Origin: CAVPDE01 sp963702565
GTDB taxonomy: Bacteria > Desulfobacterota > DSM-4660 > Desulfatiglandales > HGW-15
Direction: 5' to 3'
NCBI GenBank assembly: GCA_963702565.1
Contig: CAVPDE010000018.1
Coordinates: forward strand, 248,001-312,000
Length of the DNA: 64,000 nucleotides
This document shows, one piece after another, positions 26,752 to 35,802 of the stretch (position 1 is its first letter; each line of letters opens with the position of its first letter). The notes below the pieces were generated by a model, which saw nothing but the letters and a program-made list of their open reading frames with translations, did no database searches and was not told the origin of the DNA. A program made the position numbers and the translations under genes.

Positions 26752-27446
26752 GCATTGAAAACCTTCATGCCTCTTATGGGGGAAGCCTTGTTCTCCATGG
26801 GGTGAACCTCTCCATCGGCCCGGGCGAGATTCAGGCGCTCATGGGCCGGAACGGGATGGGGAAGACCACCCTGATGCGGACCGTCATGGGGCTTCTTTGT
26901 ATCCGGTCGGGGACCATTACGTTTGACGGTGAACCGATTCATGGACTTCGAACCCACGAGATTGCAGCCAAGGGGCTTGGGTATGTGCCCCAGGGCCGGG
27001 AGATCTTCGGCGATTTCACGGTCTGGGAAAATCTCCATCTGGGGACGTTGAAGCTGCCGCGGAGTGAGAGGAAAATTCCTGAGGAAGTCTTCGACTACTT
27101 CCCCATCCTGAAGGAGCGAAAAAACCAGAAGGCTGGCTCCTTCTCCGGCGGTCAGCAGCAGATGCTGGCCATTGCAAGGGCTCTGGTGGCACGGCCCAAA
27201 ATGCTACTTCTGGACGAGCCTTCGGAGGGAATCCAGCCCTCGATTGTGGATCAGATTTCCGAGATTTTGAAAAAGATCAACGCAGAGACAGGTCTCACTA
27301 TCCTGATCGTCGAACAGAACGTGGACATGGTGCTCGACACGGCCACGAGGTGCGCTTTTGTGGAAAAAGGTCGGATTGTTGAGACCTGTTCTATTGAGGA
27401 CATCCGAAAGGACGAATCCATCATCACGTGTCACATCGCCGTGTGA
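26745..27446 (+). CDS. ABC transporter ATPase, UrtE/LivF-like
   Basis: 233 residues. Walker A GRNGMGKTT (35-43), the YVPQGREIF segment, signature SFSGGQQQMLAIARAL, Walker B MLLLDEPSEGIQPSIV and H-loop IVEQNVD. YVPQGREIFGDFTVWENL is typical of UrtE/LivF proteins. The ATG lies inside the end of the preceding ATPase gene (7-nt overlap), so the two subunits are translationally coupled. Confidence 0.92.
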   Translation: MLSIENLHASYGGSLVLHGVNLSIGPGEIQALMGRNGMGKTTLMRTVMGLLCIRSGTITFDGEPIHGLRTHEIAAKGLGYVPQGREIFGDFTVWENLHLGTLKLPRSERKIPEEVFDYFPILKERKNQKAGSFSGGQQQMLAIARALVARPKMLLLDEPSEGIQPSIVDQISEILKKINAETGLTILIVEQNVDMVLDTATRCAFVEKGRIVETCSIEDIRKDESIITCHIAV

Positions 27447-27464
27447 ACAGGAGTGAGTAAAGCC

Positions 27465-28322
27465 GTGGATCTTTCCATCCAGATTTTGAACAGCCTGAAT
27501 TACATCCTTGTCCTGATTCTGGTGGCCATGGGCTTGGCGATCATTTTCGGCTTGATGAGGGTGATCAACATGGCCCACGGCGAATTCTTTCTTCTAGGGG
27601 CCTACACGGTGGTCATGACCGATCAGGCGGGTCTTGGATTCTGGCTCGGCCTTTTGCTGGCTCCCGTCGTGGTCGGGGTGATCGGAATGGCGATCGAATA
27701 CGTTTGCATCCGCCACCTTTACCAGCGGGTCCTGGACACGATCCTGGCGACCTGGGGCCTCTCCATCGCCATCAAGCAGTTCATCATTATTGTTTTCGGG
27801 CCTGCAGGGCTCATGATCAAGCCGCCGCTCCCCCAGATGGTCTCCTTCCTGGGGATCGAGTACCCGTCCTACCGGCTCTTCATCATGGCCGTTGCGCTGA
27901 TCACCATCGGCCTGACCTTCTATGTGTTTTTGAAAACCGATTTCGGTCTTGGCGCCAGGGCCGTGATCGACAACAGGGATATGGCCGCGGTCCTGGGGAT
28001 CAACACCCGGAAGATGTATCGCACGACCTTCACCTTCGGGTCCGCGCTCGCAGGGCTGGCAGGCGCGGTCATGGCTCCGTTGATGAGCTGCGATCCCCAG
28101 ATGGGGCTAGGGTTTTTTATCCCTGCTTTCCTGGCGATCCTCACGGGGGGGACAGGTACGCTTTCCGGGGTTCTGGTGGGGGGCGGAGCCGTGGGAGGCT
28201 CGGACAGCCTCATCAGCTTCCTCTATTCCCCGGTCATTTCGCAGATTGTGGTTTTTTCAATGGTGATCGTCGTGATCCGGGTTCGACCCCAGGGGTTGCT
28301 GGGATCGAGGAACGGTAGGTGA
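27465..28322 (+). CDS. Branched-chain-type ABC permease, LivH/UrtB-like
   Basis: About 285 residues, eight or so hydrophobic helices. The N-terminal GLAIIFGLMRVINMAHGEFFLLGAY (read in parts) is the LivH hallmark, and the C-terminal region GGTGTLSGVLVGGGAVG holds the ATPase-coupling loop. I use GTG 27465 because AGGAG (27449-27453) would overlap the alternative GTG at 27453. Inner-membrane half-channel of the importer. Confidence 0.9.
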   Translation: MDLSIQILNSLNYILVLILVAMGLAIIFGLMRVINMAHGEFFLLGAYTVVMTDQAGLGFWLGLLLAPVVVGVIGMAIEYVCIRHLYQRVLDTILATWGLSIAIKQFIIIVFGPAGLMIKPPLPQMVSFLGIEYPSYRLFIMAVALITIGLTFYVFLKTDFGLGARAVIDNRDMAAVLGINTRKMYRTTFTFGSALAGLAGAVMAPLMSCDPQMGLGFFIPAFLAILTGGTGTLSGVLVGGGAVGGSDSLISFLYSPVISQIVVFSMVIVVIRVRPQGLLGSRNGR

Positions 28323-28326
28323 TGGG

Positions 28327-29289
28327 ATGAAACTTAGTCGATTCTATAGGGTTCCCCTCATCCGGCTGATCGTCCTGCTGATCTTCGCTCTGTTTCCTCT
28401 TACAGGAAACGATTACCTGACGGTGCAACTCACGCAGTACATGGTCTATGGCATCTTCGCCATGAGCCTCTCTCTTCTCTGGGGCTATGCAGGCATCCTG
28501 TGCTTCGGCCACGCCATCTTTTTCGGGATAGGGGCCTACATGATGGCGCTCATCACCAAAGGCATGGTGCCCGGTTTTACAGGACTCCTGACGTCCACTT
28601 GGATAGGCCTGCTGCTGGCCGTGCTCAGCGTGGCGTTCTTTGCGTTGGTGCTGGGCTATTTCCTTTTTTACGGACGTCTGTCTGGTCCCTACCTCGGCAT
28701 CGTCACCCTCGCCATTTCTGTCATTTTGGAGCGGGTGGCGGTGAATTGGTACTATATTGGCGGGTTCAACGGCCTCACCGAAGTTCCGGCCCTCGACTTC
28801 TTCGGATGGGAGATCAGAGAAAGGTATTCCCTTTTTTATTTCATCCTGGCCGTAGCCCTGGGCCTTTATCTCTTCTGTGATCGTCTGATGCGTTCGCCTC
28901 TTGGCACGACGCTCGCCGCTATTCGCGACAACGAGACGCGCGCCGAGTTCTTCGGCTACAACAGCGCCAACTACAAGATCCTGATCTTCTGCATTGGGGC
29001 CTCGGTGGCGGCCCTCTCCGGCGCTCTCTTTGCCACGGTTACGGAGTTTGTCTCTCCAACGATCATCGGGTTCGGCTTTTCAACGGAAGTCCTGATCTGG
29101 GTCGCTCTGGGGGGCAAAGAGGTTCTGCTGGCTTCTTTCCTCGGAGCCGTGGTGGTGAGGATCCTGGAGGCTTTTCTCTCCGACCTCCTGACCTACTACT
29201 GGATCCTGATCCTCGGATTGTTTTTCGTCGTGTGCGTCATGTTCTTCCCCCGAGGGATTTTCGGGAGTGTTCTTTCGGAGAGAAAGTGA
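28327..29289 (+). CDS. Branched-chain-type ABC permease, LivM/UrtC-like
   Basis: 320 residues, about nine membrane helices. LLWGYAGILCFGHAIFFGIGAY is the LivM hallmark, read here in two parts (LLWGYAGILCFGHA, then IFFGIGAY). The coupling segment AIRDNETRAEFFGYN faces the ATPases. It starts 5 bp after the LivH-like gene. With the two ATPases and the receptors it completes a transporter of the urea/amide-branched-chain type. Confidence 0.9.
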   Translation: MKLSRFYRVPLIRLIVLLIFALFPLTGNDYLTVQLTQYMVYGIFAMSLSLLWGYAGILCFGHAIFFGIGAYMMALITKGMVPGFTGLLTSTWIGLLLAVLSVAFFALVLGYFLFYGRLSGPYLGIVTLAISVILERVAVNWYYIGGFNGLTEVPALDFFGWEIRERYSLFYFILAVALGLYLFCDRLMRSPLGTTLAAIRDNETRAEFFGYNSANYKILIFCIGASVAALSGALFATVTEFVSPTIIGFGFSTEVLIWVALGGKEVLLASFLGAVVVRILEAFLSDLLTYYWILILGLFFVVCVMFFPRGIFGSVLSERK

Positions 29290-29307
29290 GAAATGGGACA
29301 GGAACCG

Positions 29308-29538
29308 ATGAAAAAAATCGAGATCAACACCGACCGCTGCATGGGCTGCATGACCTGCGGCAACGTGTGTTCCTACACCCATGAAGGCGAGTTTAATCCC
29401 GGCAGGGCCAGGCTCAAGATTTACATGGAACCTTTCACCGGGGAGGTTGAAGGCGAGGTTCTGGAATCCTGCGATCTTTGCGGAGGACAACCGGAGTGCA
29501 TACGGTGGTGCCCGGTGGGGGCGTTGAAATATGCCTAA
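29308..29538 (+). CDS. Two-[4Fe-4S] ferredoxin-like protein, AOR partner
   Basis: 76 residues. Cysteine motifs CMGCMTCGNVC near the N-terminus and CDLCGGQPECIRWC near the C-terminus give eight ligands for two [4Fe-4S] clusters. ATG 29308 has AGGAAC just upstream; ATG 29293 would add five residues. The last codons overlap the start of the AOR gene (8 nt), a tight link that makes it the probable electron acceptor or small subunit of that enzyme. Confidence 0.87.
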   Translation: MKKIEINTDRCMGCMTCGNVCSYTHEGEFNPGRARLKIYMEPFTGEVEGEVLESCDLCGGQPECIRWCPVGALKYA

Positions 29539-31477
29539 GAGTGCTGAGCGCATGACGACAAAGGGAAAAAACATCTGCCGGACAGGCCGGATCCTGCGGG
29601 TGGATTTATGCTCAGGAAAAATCTCCACAGAGGCGACAGCCGGATATTCGGAGAGGTTCCTTGGGGGCGACGGCATGGGCATGAAGATCCTGTGGGATGA
29701 ACTCAAGCCTGGCCTGCACCCATTTGATCCTGCGAATCGTCTGCTTTTTATGACCGGCCCTCTCACAGGAACGCTTGCGCCCACCTCCGGACGGTTTGAG
29801 ATTCTCACAAAGGCTCCGGGTGTTGATCCGTTTATGCCGACCCGATCGGGGATCGGCGGGTATTTTGGCCCTGAGCTCAAGTTTGCAGGCTACGACGGTC
29901 TCATCGTGCAGGGGAAGGCTGAACGCCCCGTAGTCCTGGTGATCTTTGACAACAAGGTCAGATTGGTCGATGCGGATGATGTTTGGGGCCGTGATGCCTT
30001 TGAAACCCAGAAGACCCTCTCGGCGACTTACGGGAAGGGAGCGAGATCTCTTTGCATCGGGCCGGCAGGCGAGAACCGGGTCCATTTCGCAGCCATCGTG
30101 TCCGACAGCGGATACGCGGCAGCGAAAACCGGGATGGGCGCGGTCATGGGCTCCAAGAACCTGAAGGCCATTGTGGTGAAAGGAAGCCATGGCCTGAAGG
30201 TCGCCAGGCCTCAGGAGTTCATCGGTCATGTGCAGGAGGCAAGAAGGCTTCTCAGAAACCATCCCATGCGCGACTGGGCCAGTCAGGGCCCCATTGAGGG
30301 TCAGTGGGAGTTTGTCAAGCGCCACCGCATCAAGTATGCCTCCTGCTTCTGCTGCCCCGTGGCGTGCCGCTCTTTTATCCGGATGCCCGGGTTTGACGGC
30401 GGAGAGGTGATGTGCCTGTCCCAGTACTATCTCAATCTCGGCACGGAGAACGATGAGGCGGCATGGGCGGGGAAAGTGCTGTCCGACCAGCTGGGCCTTT
30501 GCCAGTACACGCTCTTTGACCTGATCCTGTGGCTGGTGGAGGAATTCAAAGCGGGAAACCTCACGGAAAAGGAAACAGGGATCTCCTGGAGCCAATTGGG
30601 GACCAGGAAATTCATTGAAGATTTCCTGCACATGGTCGCTCACCGGGAAGGATTCGGGGATGTAATTGCCGACGGCCCTGTGGCCGTGTTCAGGCATCTG
30701 GGAGAAAAGACGAGGGACGGCTACGAGTCCCACTTTCCGGCCAGAAGCCAGGCTGAGCACTACTCGGTTCGCGCCTACCCGCTGGTGCTGATGCAGTGGG
30801 CCATGGGCAGCAGGGATCCTTTGTCCGGAGCCCATGACTGGACGGTTCTCGTTTACTGGAGCGGCATGAATTGGCCCAGGACTCAGAAAGGGGCTCTGAG
30901 TCCTGAGCAACTCAGGGCCATCGGCAAGCAGGTCTACGGATCAGAGGCTTCGGTGGATGCTTTTACATACGAAGACAAGGCGCGAGTGGCCACCATCATC
31001 CAGAACATGTCGAGCCTCAAGAACAGCCTTGTGCTCTGTGACTGGTCCTGCTTCCCCATCCTATCCAGTATCAACACCCCCCCGGACTACAAAGGTGACC
31101 CGGATATGGAGAGGAAGCTTTACTGCTCTGCCACCGGGCAAGACCAGGATGTGAACGAGTGGCTCCGAACCGGAGAACGCATCGTCAACCTGGAACGCTG
31201 CCTCATGGTGCGCGAAGGCCGGCGGAAAGAAAACGACACGGTCGGTGACTTCCACTTCCGGGTTCCGGAGACAGCCGTTCCTCCATGGGAAAAGCCGCAG
31301 CCGGTTCCGCCTGTCGCACACAAAGAAAAATTCGAGGCCATGAGGGAGGAGTTTTACAGGATCAGGGGTTGGGATTCCGCGACCGGTGTGCCTACCCGTT
31401 CAAAACTCAAAGAACTCAATCTGAGCGATGTGGCTGAGAGTCTAGAGAGCGAGAGGAGACTTGAGAAGAAACAATAG
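29531..31477 (+). CDS. Aldehyde ferredoxin oxidoreductase family protein (tungsten/molybdenum)
   Basis: 648 residues (627 if it starts at ATG 29552). The N-terminal tungstopterin-binding domain contains LRVDLCSGKIS, the RFLGGDGMGMKIL segment and TGPLTGTLAPTSGRFEI. The [4Fe-4S] ligands CFCCPVAC have the CxxCxxxC spacing of AOR, with a fourth Cys near the C-terminal half (LCDWSC). Oxidises aldehydes to acids with low-potential electron transfer to ferredoxin, or the reverse. In this cluster it could handle an aldehyde from the imported compound; the exact substrate is unknown. Cytoplasmic. A terminator follows. Confidence 0.92.
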   Translation: MPKSAERMTTKGKNICRTGRILRVDLCSGKISTEATAGYSERFLGGDGMGMKILWDELKPGLHPFDPANRLLFMTGPLTGTLAPTSGRFEILTKAPGVDPFMPTRSGIGGYFGPELKFAGYDGLIVQGKAERPVVLVIFDNKVRLVDADDVWGRDAFETQKTLSATYGKGARSLCIGPAGENRVHFAAIVSDSGYAAAKTGMGAVMGSKNLKAIVVKGSHGLKVARPQEFIGHVQEARRLLRNHPMRDWASQGPIEGQWEFVKRHRIKYASCFCCPVACRSFIRMPGFDGGEVMCLSQYYLNLGTENDEAAWAGKVLSDQLGLCQYTLFDLILWLVEEFKAGNLTEKETGISWSQLGTRKFIEDFLHMVAHREGFGDVIADGPVAVFRHLGEKTRDGYESHFPARSQAEHYSVRAYPLVLMQWAMGSRDPLSGAHDWTVLVYWSGMNWPRTQKGALSPEQLRAIGKQVYGSEASVDAFTYEDKARVATIIQNMSSLKNSLVLCDWSCFPILSSINTPPDYKGDPDMERKLYCSATGQDQDVNEWLRTGERIVNLERCLMVREGRRKENDTVGDFHFRVPETAVPPWEKPQPVPPVAHKEKFEAMREEFYRIRGWDSATGVPTRSKLKELNLSDVAESLESERRLEKKQ

Positions 31478-31503
31478 GAAAGTCTAGAGAAAATGACTTA
31501 TGG

Positions 31504-31535
31504 AAGCCTCACCCGGGTCTCGGTTGAGGCTTTTT
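31504..31535 (+). terminator. Rho-independent terminator after AOR
   Basis: AAGCCTCACCCG (31504-31515) pairs with CGGTTGAGGCTT (31521-31532) with one mismatch, followed by TTTTT overlapping the stem end. It ends the long transport-AOR transcript, so the dehydrogenase downstream has its own promoter or relies on read-through. Confidence 0.8.
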
Positions 31536-31606
31536 GCACTGTTCTTTTTTCTTAAACCCGGGTAATCTCAGATCGAGGTTGCGGAGAAAAGAGGGGCTGA
31601 AATGGC

Positions 31607-32365
31607 ATGAACATTCAAGGTGCTCACATCGTTATTAGCGGGGGAGCAGGGGCGCTTGGAAAAGCTTTTGCCATGGACCTGGCTTCGCGGGGCGCAAGAG
31701 TGCTCGCCTCTGACTTGGACCAGGACGGGTTGGTGAGTCTAGCGAAGGAAGGTCAGGAGAAAGGCTATGCCATTGAAACCTTCCGGGGGGACATCACCCA
31801 GGAGCAGGAGGTGGAGCGTCTCTTTCAAAGCGCCGTAGACCGTTTCGGAAGAGTGGATGTGGTGATCAACAATGCCGGAATTGCAGAAGACGGACTTCTC
31901 GTGAAGAAGAGAGACGACCGGATCGAGAAATTCCCTCTTTCAAGATGGCAAAGGGGGGTAAGCGTCAATCTCACCGGTTCGTTTCTCTGCGCAAGGGAAG
32001 GGGCCTATCACATGGTTCGGCAGGGAGGCGGCGGGGTGATCATCAACATCTCTTCCATATCCAGGCACGGGAGCTTTATTCAGTCCAATTATTCGGCCAC
32101 CAAAGCGGCTCTTGTCGCCCTCACCGTGGTCTGGGCCAAAGAACTGTCCAGGCACGGCATTCGCTCTGTCGCTCTAGCGCCCGGATATCTGGACACCCCG
32201 TTGACCAGAAAGATTCCCCAAGAGGTGAGGAACCGGATTGTCCCGACCATTCCACAGGGAAGAATGGGCACCATCGATGAGGTCATTCACGCCATCCGTT
32301 TTGTTATCGAGAATGATTACATAAACGGACGTGTGATAGATATCGATGGAGGACTAAGAATCTGA
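31607..32365 (+). CDS. Short-chain dehydrogenase/reductase (SDR, FabG-like)
   Basis: 252 residues, classical SDR. The NAD(P)-binding GGAGALG loop is at 12-18, SDLDQD at the second strand end suggests NAD preference, then NNAG at about 90, catalytic Ser in NISSIS, and YSATK (Tyr/Lys). The C-terminus IDIDGGLRI is typical. It probably oxidises an alcohol or reduces a ketone; an extra stretch VKKRDDRIEKFPLSRW after NNAG is longer than in FabG. It lies between AOR and the second molybdopterin enzyme and may act in the same catabolic route. Confidence 0.9.
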   Translation: MNIQGAHIVISGGAGALGKAFAMDLASRGARVLASDLDQDGLVSLAKEGQEKGYAIETFRGDITQEQEVERLFQSAVDRFGRVDVVINNAGIAEDGLLVKKRDDRIEKFPLSRWQRGVSVNLTGSFLCAREGAYHMVRQGGGGVIINISSISRHGSFIQSNYSATKAALVALTVVWAKELSRHGIRSVALAPGYLDTPLTRKIPQEVRNRIVPTIPQGRMGTIDEVIHAIRFVIENDYINGRVIDIDGGLRI

Positions 32366-32435
32366 AAGAAGTGCCTAGAATGAAAAGACTGGAAGGTTGG
32401 AACGAGGGTAAGAAGAAAACAGTGAGGGTATGAAC

Positions 32436-34484
32436 ATGGGTGACGTGAAAGAAATAATGACCGATTGCACGCTTTGCTACCACAGCTGCGGGTGCAGAGT
32501 GAGTGTCGAAGACGGGAAAGCGGTGAAGATCAGGGGCCTGGAATCTCATCCGCTGAATCGGGGACGCCTGTGCCCGAAGGGGGCCAATGCCCTCGCGACC
32601 ATCTACAGTCCTGAACGGCTGAAGAGACCCCTGAAGCGGGCGAAGGGGAGTTTTGTGGAGATCCCATGGGATCAAGCGCTGGATGAGATCGCGGATAAGC
32701 TTCTGGATCTCAAAAAACGTTTCGGGCCTCAGGTCCTGGGTGTGTTCAGCGGATCCATCGGTGTGGAGAACCTCGAGATGGCTGGTCTGGTGCAACGGTT
32801 CAAGGCAGCCTACGGATCACCTAATTTCTTTTCCGTGGAAAGCGTGTGCTACAGGATGCGCATCCGGGTGAGGCAAATGACCTTCGGAAGATACCCGGTG
32901 GAAGAGATGGATTCCAATCTCTATATCCTCTGGGGGCACAACCCGGACCAATCCGATTTCCCTCTCAGGTTCAGCCTGAAGAAGAACCTGGACAGAGGAG
33001 CCAAACTGGTTGTCATAGACCCCAAGCGCATTCCCATTGCGGACAGGGCGGACATGTATTTACGGATCCGGCCGGGTACGGACGGCGCCCTGGCTCTTGC
33101 CATGATGAACGTGATCATCACTGAAAACCTTTATGACAAAGAGTTCATCGAGCAGCACACCTTCGGTTTTGACAAGCTGGTGCCGCATGTGAAGAAGTAC
33201 ACTCCTGAGTGGGCCGAGGAGGTTACATGGGTGCCGGCGGAGGACATCCGCAAGCTGGCCAGGCTTTTTGCAAACACCAAGGGAGCGAGCATTTTCCAGG
33301 GCACCTGCACCCACGACCAGACTGCTAACGGCACTCAAAACAGCCGTGCATTCTCCGTCCTTCAGGCGATCACCGGGAACATCAACGTAGCCGGAGGATG
33401 GGTCACCAGCCCACCTCCACGGTTGGGGAGCGTGGGACTCGGCGTGGAAGGAGATCCTGTAGGCTCAGACCAGTATCCCCTTTTCTTTGAAATGTGGGGC
33501 AAGAAAAGCCCCTATGGGGTGGTGACCGTTGTTCCGGAGAGCATCCCGGATAAGCTCAAAGCTTTTCTCGTGGCAGGGGGGAATCCTCTTGTTTCCATGC
33601 CCGACAGCAACGCCTTCCGGGATTCCTTTAGAAAACTGGACCTCCTCGTGGTCCACGATCTTTTCATGACAGAGACGGCAAAAGAAGCCCACTATGTGCT
33701 CCCGGCCTGCTCCCATTTGGAAAAGTGGGGAGTGGCCTACACCTACAACGTGTGCCACTGCCTTCCTTTTATTATGCTGAGGAAAAAGTGCATCGAACCC
33801 CTTTATGAGAGCTGGTCGGAGTGGAAGTTTTTCACGGAACTGGGCAAGAGGCTGGGCCTGGAGGACAAGTTCCCATGGAAATCGGAAGAGGAGATGGTGG
33901 CTTATGAACTGGCGCCCTCGGGGTTCTCCTTTGACACCCTTCTGAAGGAGAAGCCGGAAGGAGTGCTCTACAGCCCGAAAAGCTATGAACGGAAGGAAGG
34001 GCTGTTCCGTTCTCCCTCAGGACGAATCGAGATTTACAGCGAAGCTTTCGAAAAGGTGGGATTCGATCCCTTACCCACTTTCCTGGAGCCTGAAAGAGGC
34101 CCGAAGCGGGGCAAAAAGGAGTTCCTCGAGAAGTACCCGCTTATCCTTTCGACCGGCAGCCGCAACCTCTATTTCACACACAGCCAGCATCGCAATGTCG
34201 AGGCCCTTCGCAAACTCTACCCGGAGCCCATGGTCGAGATCAGCCCTGCGACGGCAAAGAGATTCGCCATTGAAAACGGAGATGCCGTCCTCATAGAGAC
34301 GAACCGGGGCATCGTGAAAATGAAAGCGGGAGTGGATGAGCGAGTAGCCGACGGCGTCGTGCTGGTGCCTCACGGGTGGGAGGGAGATGCGAATGCCAAC
34401 CTGCTGACCGATGTTCAATGCCGGGAGCCCATCATGGGATATCCTGACATGAAATCGCTCCAGTGCAGCATCAGGAAGGCATGA
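32436..34484 (+). CDS. Molybdopterin oxidoreductase (MopB family), second copy
   Basis: About 682 residues. Counting from the upstream ATG 32430, the [4Fe-4S] motif is C13xxC16xxxC20 with C48 (RLCPKG), and Cys140 in VESVCYRMR is the likely metal ligand. RIRPGTDGALALAMMN and the SRNLYFTHSQHRN segment belong to the pterin-binding domains. I prefer ATG 32436 because GAGGG sits 8 nt upstream. No Tat signal and no iron-sulfur or membrane subunit alongside, as with the enzyme at 16250, which it resembles in length and layout. It closes the catabolic island. Confidence 0.87.
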   Translation: MGDVKEIMTDCTLCYHSCGCRVSVEDGKAVKIRGLESHPLNRGRLCPKGANALATIYSPERLKRPLKRAKGSFVEIPWDQALDEIADKLLDLKKRFGPQVLGVFSGSIGVENLEMAGLVQRFKAAYGSPNFFSVESVCYRMRIRVRQMTFGRYPVEEMDSNLYILWGHNPDQSDFPLRFSLKKNLDRGAKLVVIDPKRIPIADRADMYLRIRPGTDGALALAMMNVIITENLYDKEFIEQHTFGFDKLVPHVKKYTPEWAEEVTWVPAEDIRKLARLFANTKGASIFQGTCTHDQTANGTQNSRAFSVLQAITGNINVAGGWVTSPPPRLGSVGLGVEGDPVGSDQYPLFFEMWGKKSPYGVVTVVPESIPDKLKAFLVAGGNPLVSMPDSNAFRDSFRKLDLLVVHDLFMTETAKEAHYVLPACSHLEKWGVAYTYNVCHCLPFIMLRKKCIEPLYESWSEWKFFTELGKRLGLEDKFPWKSEEEMVAYELAPSGFSFDTLLKEKPEGVLYSPKSYERKEGLFRSPSGRIEIYSEAFEKVGFDPLPTFLEPERGPKRGKKEFLEKYPLILSTGSRNLYFTHSQHRNVEALRKLYPEPMVEISPATAKRFAIENGDAVLIETNRGIVKMKAGVDERVADGVVLVPHGWEGDANANLLTDVQCREPIMGYPDMKSLQCSIRKA

Positions 34485-34540
34485 TCAGCATGGAGCATGG
34501 AGCAGAGAGTAAAGTGCGTGTGAAGTCTCTTGCGGGCCTG

Positions 34541-35437
34541 CTATAACGCTCTCATCCACTCGGGCCTGAGGCCGACTTCTCCCTTCAAGGCCCGATCGAT
34601 CAAGGCGATCGCATCCTGTTTCCCGTTGGGAAGTCTGGCCTTGACCGGCAAGTAGTTGGAAGCGTGGTTTGAATAGAAAAGCCCCCGGCTCAGGTTGGTG
34701 TGTCGGATCATCTCCCTCAGCTCAATGAGCATTTCCCTTTCGTCAGGGAGCTCGAATTTCTTGTTGACGAACTCCTCGTAGAGCGGGGTGTCGGGAATGA
34801 GCATGACCGTGAGGGCCCCTATAAAGTTCGGATCCATGGCGCTCAAAAGTTCGCCCGTCGCTTTGGCGTGCTTCATGGAACCCGCTCTGCCCGCAATTCC
34901 CAGCAACACGGTCACCGAGAGCTTGATTCCCGCCTCGATGACTTTCCGCCCCATTTCAATGCAGGTCTTGGCATCAGACCCCTTGGTGATCTTCTTCCGG
35001 AGTTCGTCATCGCCGGTTTCCACGCCGTAGTAGAGAATGCCAAGCCCGTTCTCGCGCAGTTCGATCAGTTCTTCCAGGATTTTCATCTTGATGCTCTTCG
35101 CATTCGCGTAAGCGCCCACCCGTTTCACCCACGGGAGATGCTCCTTGATCCTGTCGAGAATCCACATGAGCCTCTTCTGGGGAATGATCAGAGCGTCGCC
35201 GTCCATGAGGAAGACCTTGTCCTGCCGCTTCATGTATTTCGAAGCGAAAAGAATATCGCTTAGAATAATCTTGTCATCCTTGATGGTGAAGCGCTTATCC
35301 TTGTAAGTGCCGCAAAAAGCGCACTTGTTGTGAGAGCACCCCAGGGTCACCTGAAGCAGGATGCTGTACGCCTCGCTGGGCGGCCGGATACACATTCCTT
35401 CGTAATGCATGCCTTCGCTTTCAACTTCGCATTCCAT
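34541..35437 (-). CDS. Radical SAM protein of unknown substrate
   Basis: 298 residues. The cluster motif is CSHNKCAFC (about 34-42), CxxxxCxxC, a spacing seen in a group of uncharacterised radical SAM proteins. GYE-like SAM-binding elements follow (LMDGDALIIP, GILYYGVETGDDEL). Generates a 5'-deoxyadenosyl radical; the target is unknown. No B12-binding domain. AAGGAG lies about 11 nt before ATG 35437; ATG 35410 (MHYEG) is an alternative. Convergent with the molybdopterin gene, 57 bp apart. Confidence 0.85.
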   Translation of the reverse strand: MECEVESEGMHYEGMCIRPPSEAYSILLQVTLGCSHNKCAFCGTYKDKRFTIKDDKIILSDILFASKYMKRQDKVFLMDGDALIIPQKRLMWILDRIKEHLPWVKRVGAYANAKSIKMKILEELIELRENGLGILYYGVETGDDELRKKITKGSDAKTCIEMGRKVIEAGIKLSVTVLLGIAGRAGSMKHAKATGELLSAMDPNFIGALTVMLIPDTPLYEEFVNKKFELPDEREMLIELREMIRHTNLSRGLFYSNHASNYLPVKARLPNGKQDAIALIDRALKGEVGLRPEWMRAL

Positions 35438-35496
35438 AATTTACATATCTCCTTCGTTGTCCATCCGTCGAGATGTTTCTCGACGAAAAGAGTGTC

Positions 35497-35802
35497 TTAG
35501 AGCAAGAAACTATATCTTCTCGCACCATGAATCACACGGCGGATTTGCACCGTTTTAAGCTTCAGCACATAGGAAATGAGGTATTTGTCGAAGACCAATA
35601 CCCGATATCCCAGCCTCTTCAGCCGCTCGTCCTTTGGGATAGTTCCAAGATACGGATTCGAAGCAAGGGCTGCAATGGAATTGTCGAACTTTTCCAGCAG
35701 ACCCGAAGGCGCCCCAGGTCGGTCTTTTCGGATGTACTCGAAAATCTCAAACAGGTCGCGCTGAGCCGTGCTCAGGTATCGAATCGTAACAAGGGGGCTC
35801 AC
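35497..35802 (-). CDS. ParE/RelE-superfamily toxin
   Basis: 101 residues, basic. The sequence RYLSTAQRDLFEIFEYI (N-terminal helix), then YLGTIPKDERLKRLGYRVLVFDKYLISYVL and a final RRVIHGARR strand (read in parts) is the ParE/RelE fold with its conserved Arg residues. ParE members poison gyrase, RelE members cut mRNA; which applies here is not visible. GTG 35802 overlaps the antitoxin stop by 4 nt, the usual order antitoxin then toxin. Confidence 0.87.
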   Translation of the reverse strand: MSPLVTIRYLSTAQRDLFEIFEYIRKDRPGAPSGLLEKFDNSIAALASNPYLGTIPKDERLKRLGYRVLVFDKYLISYVLKLKTVQIRRVIHGARRYSFLL

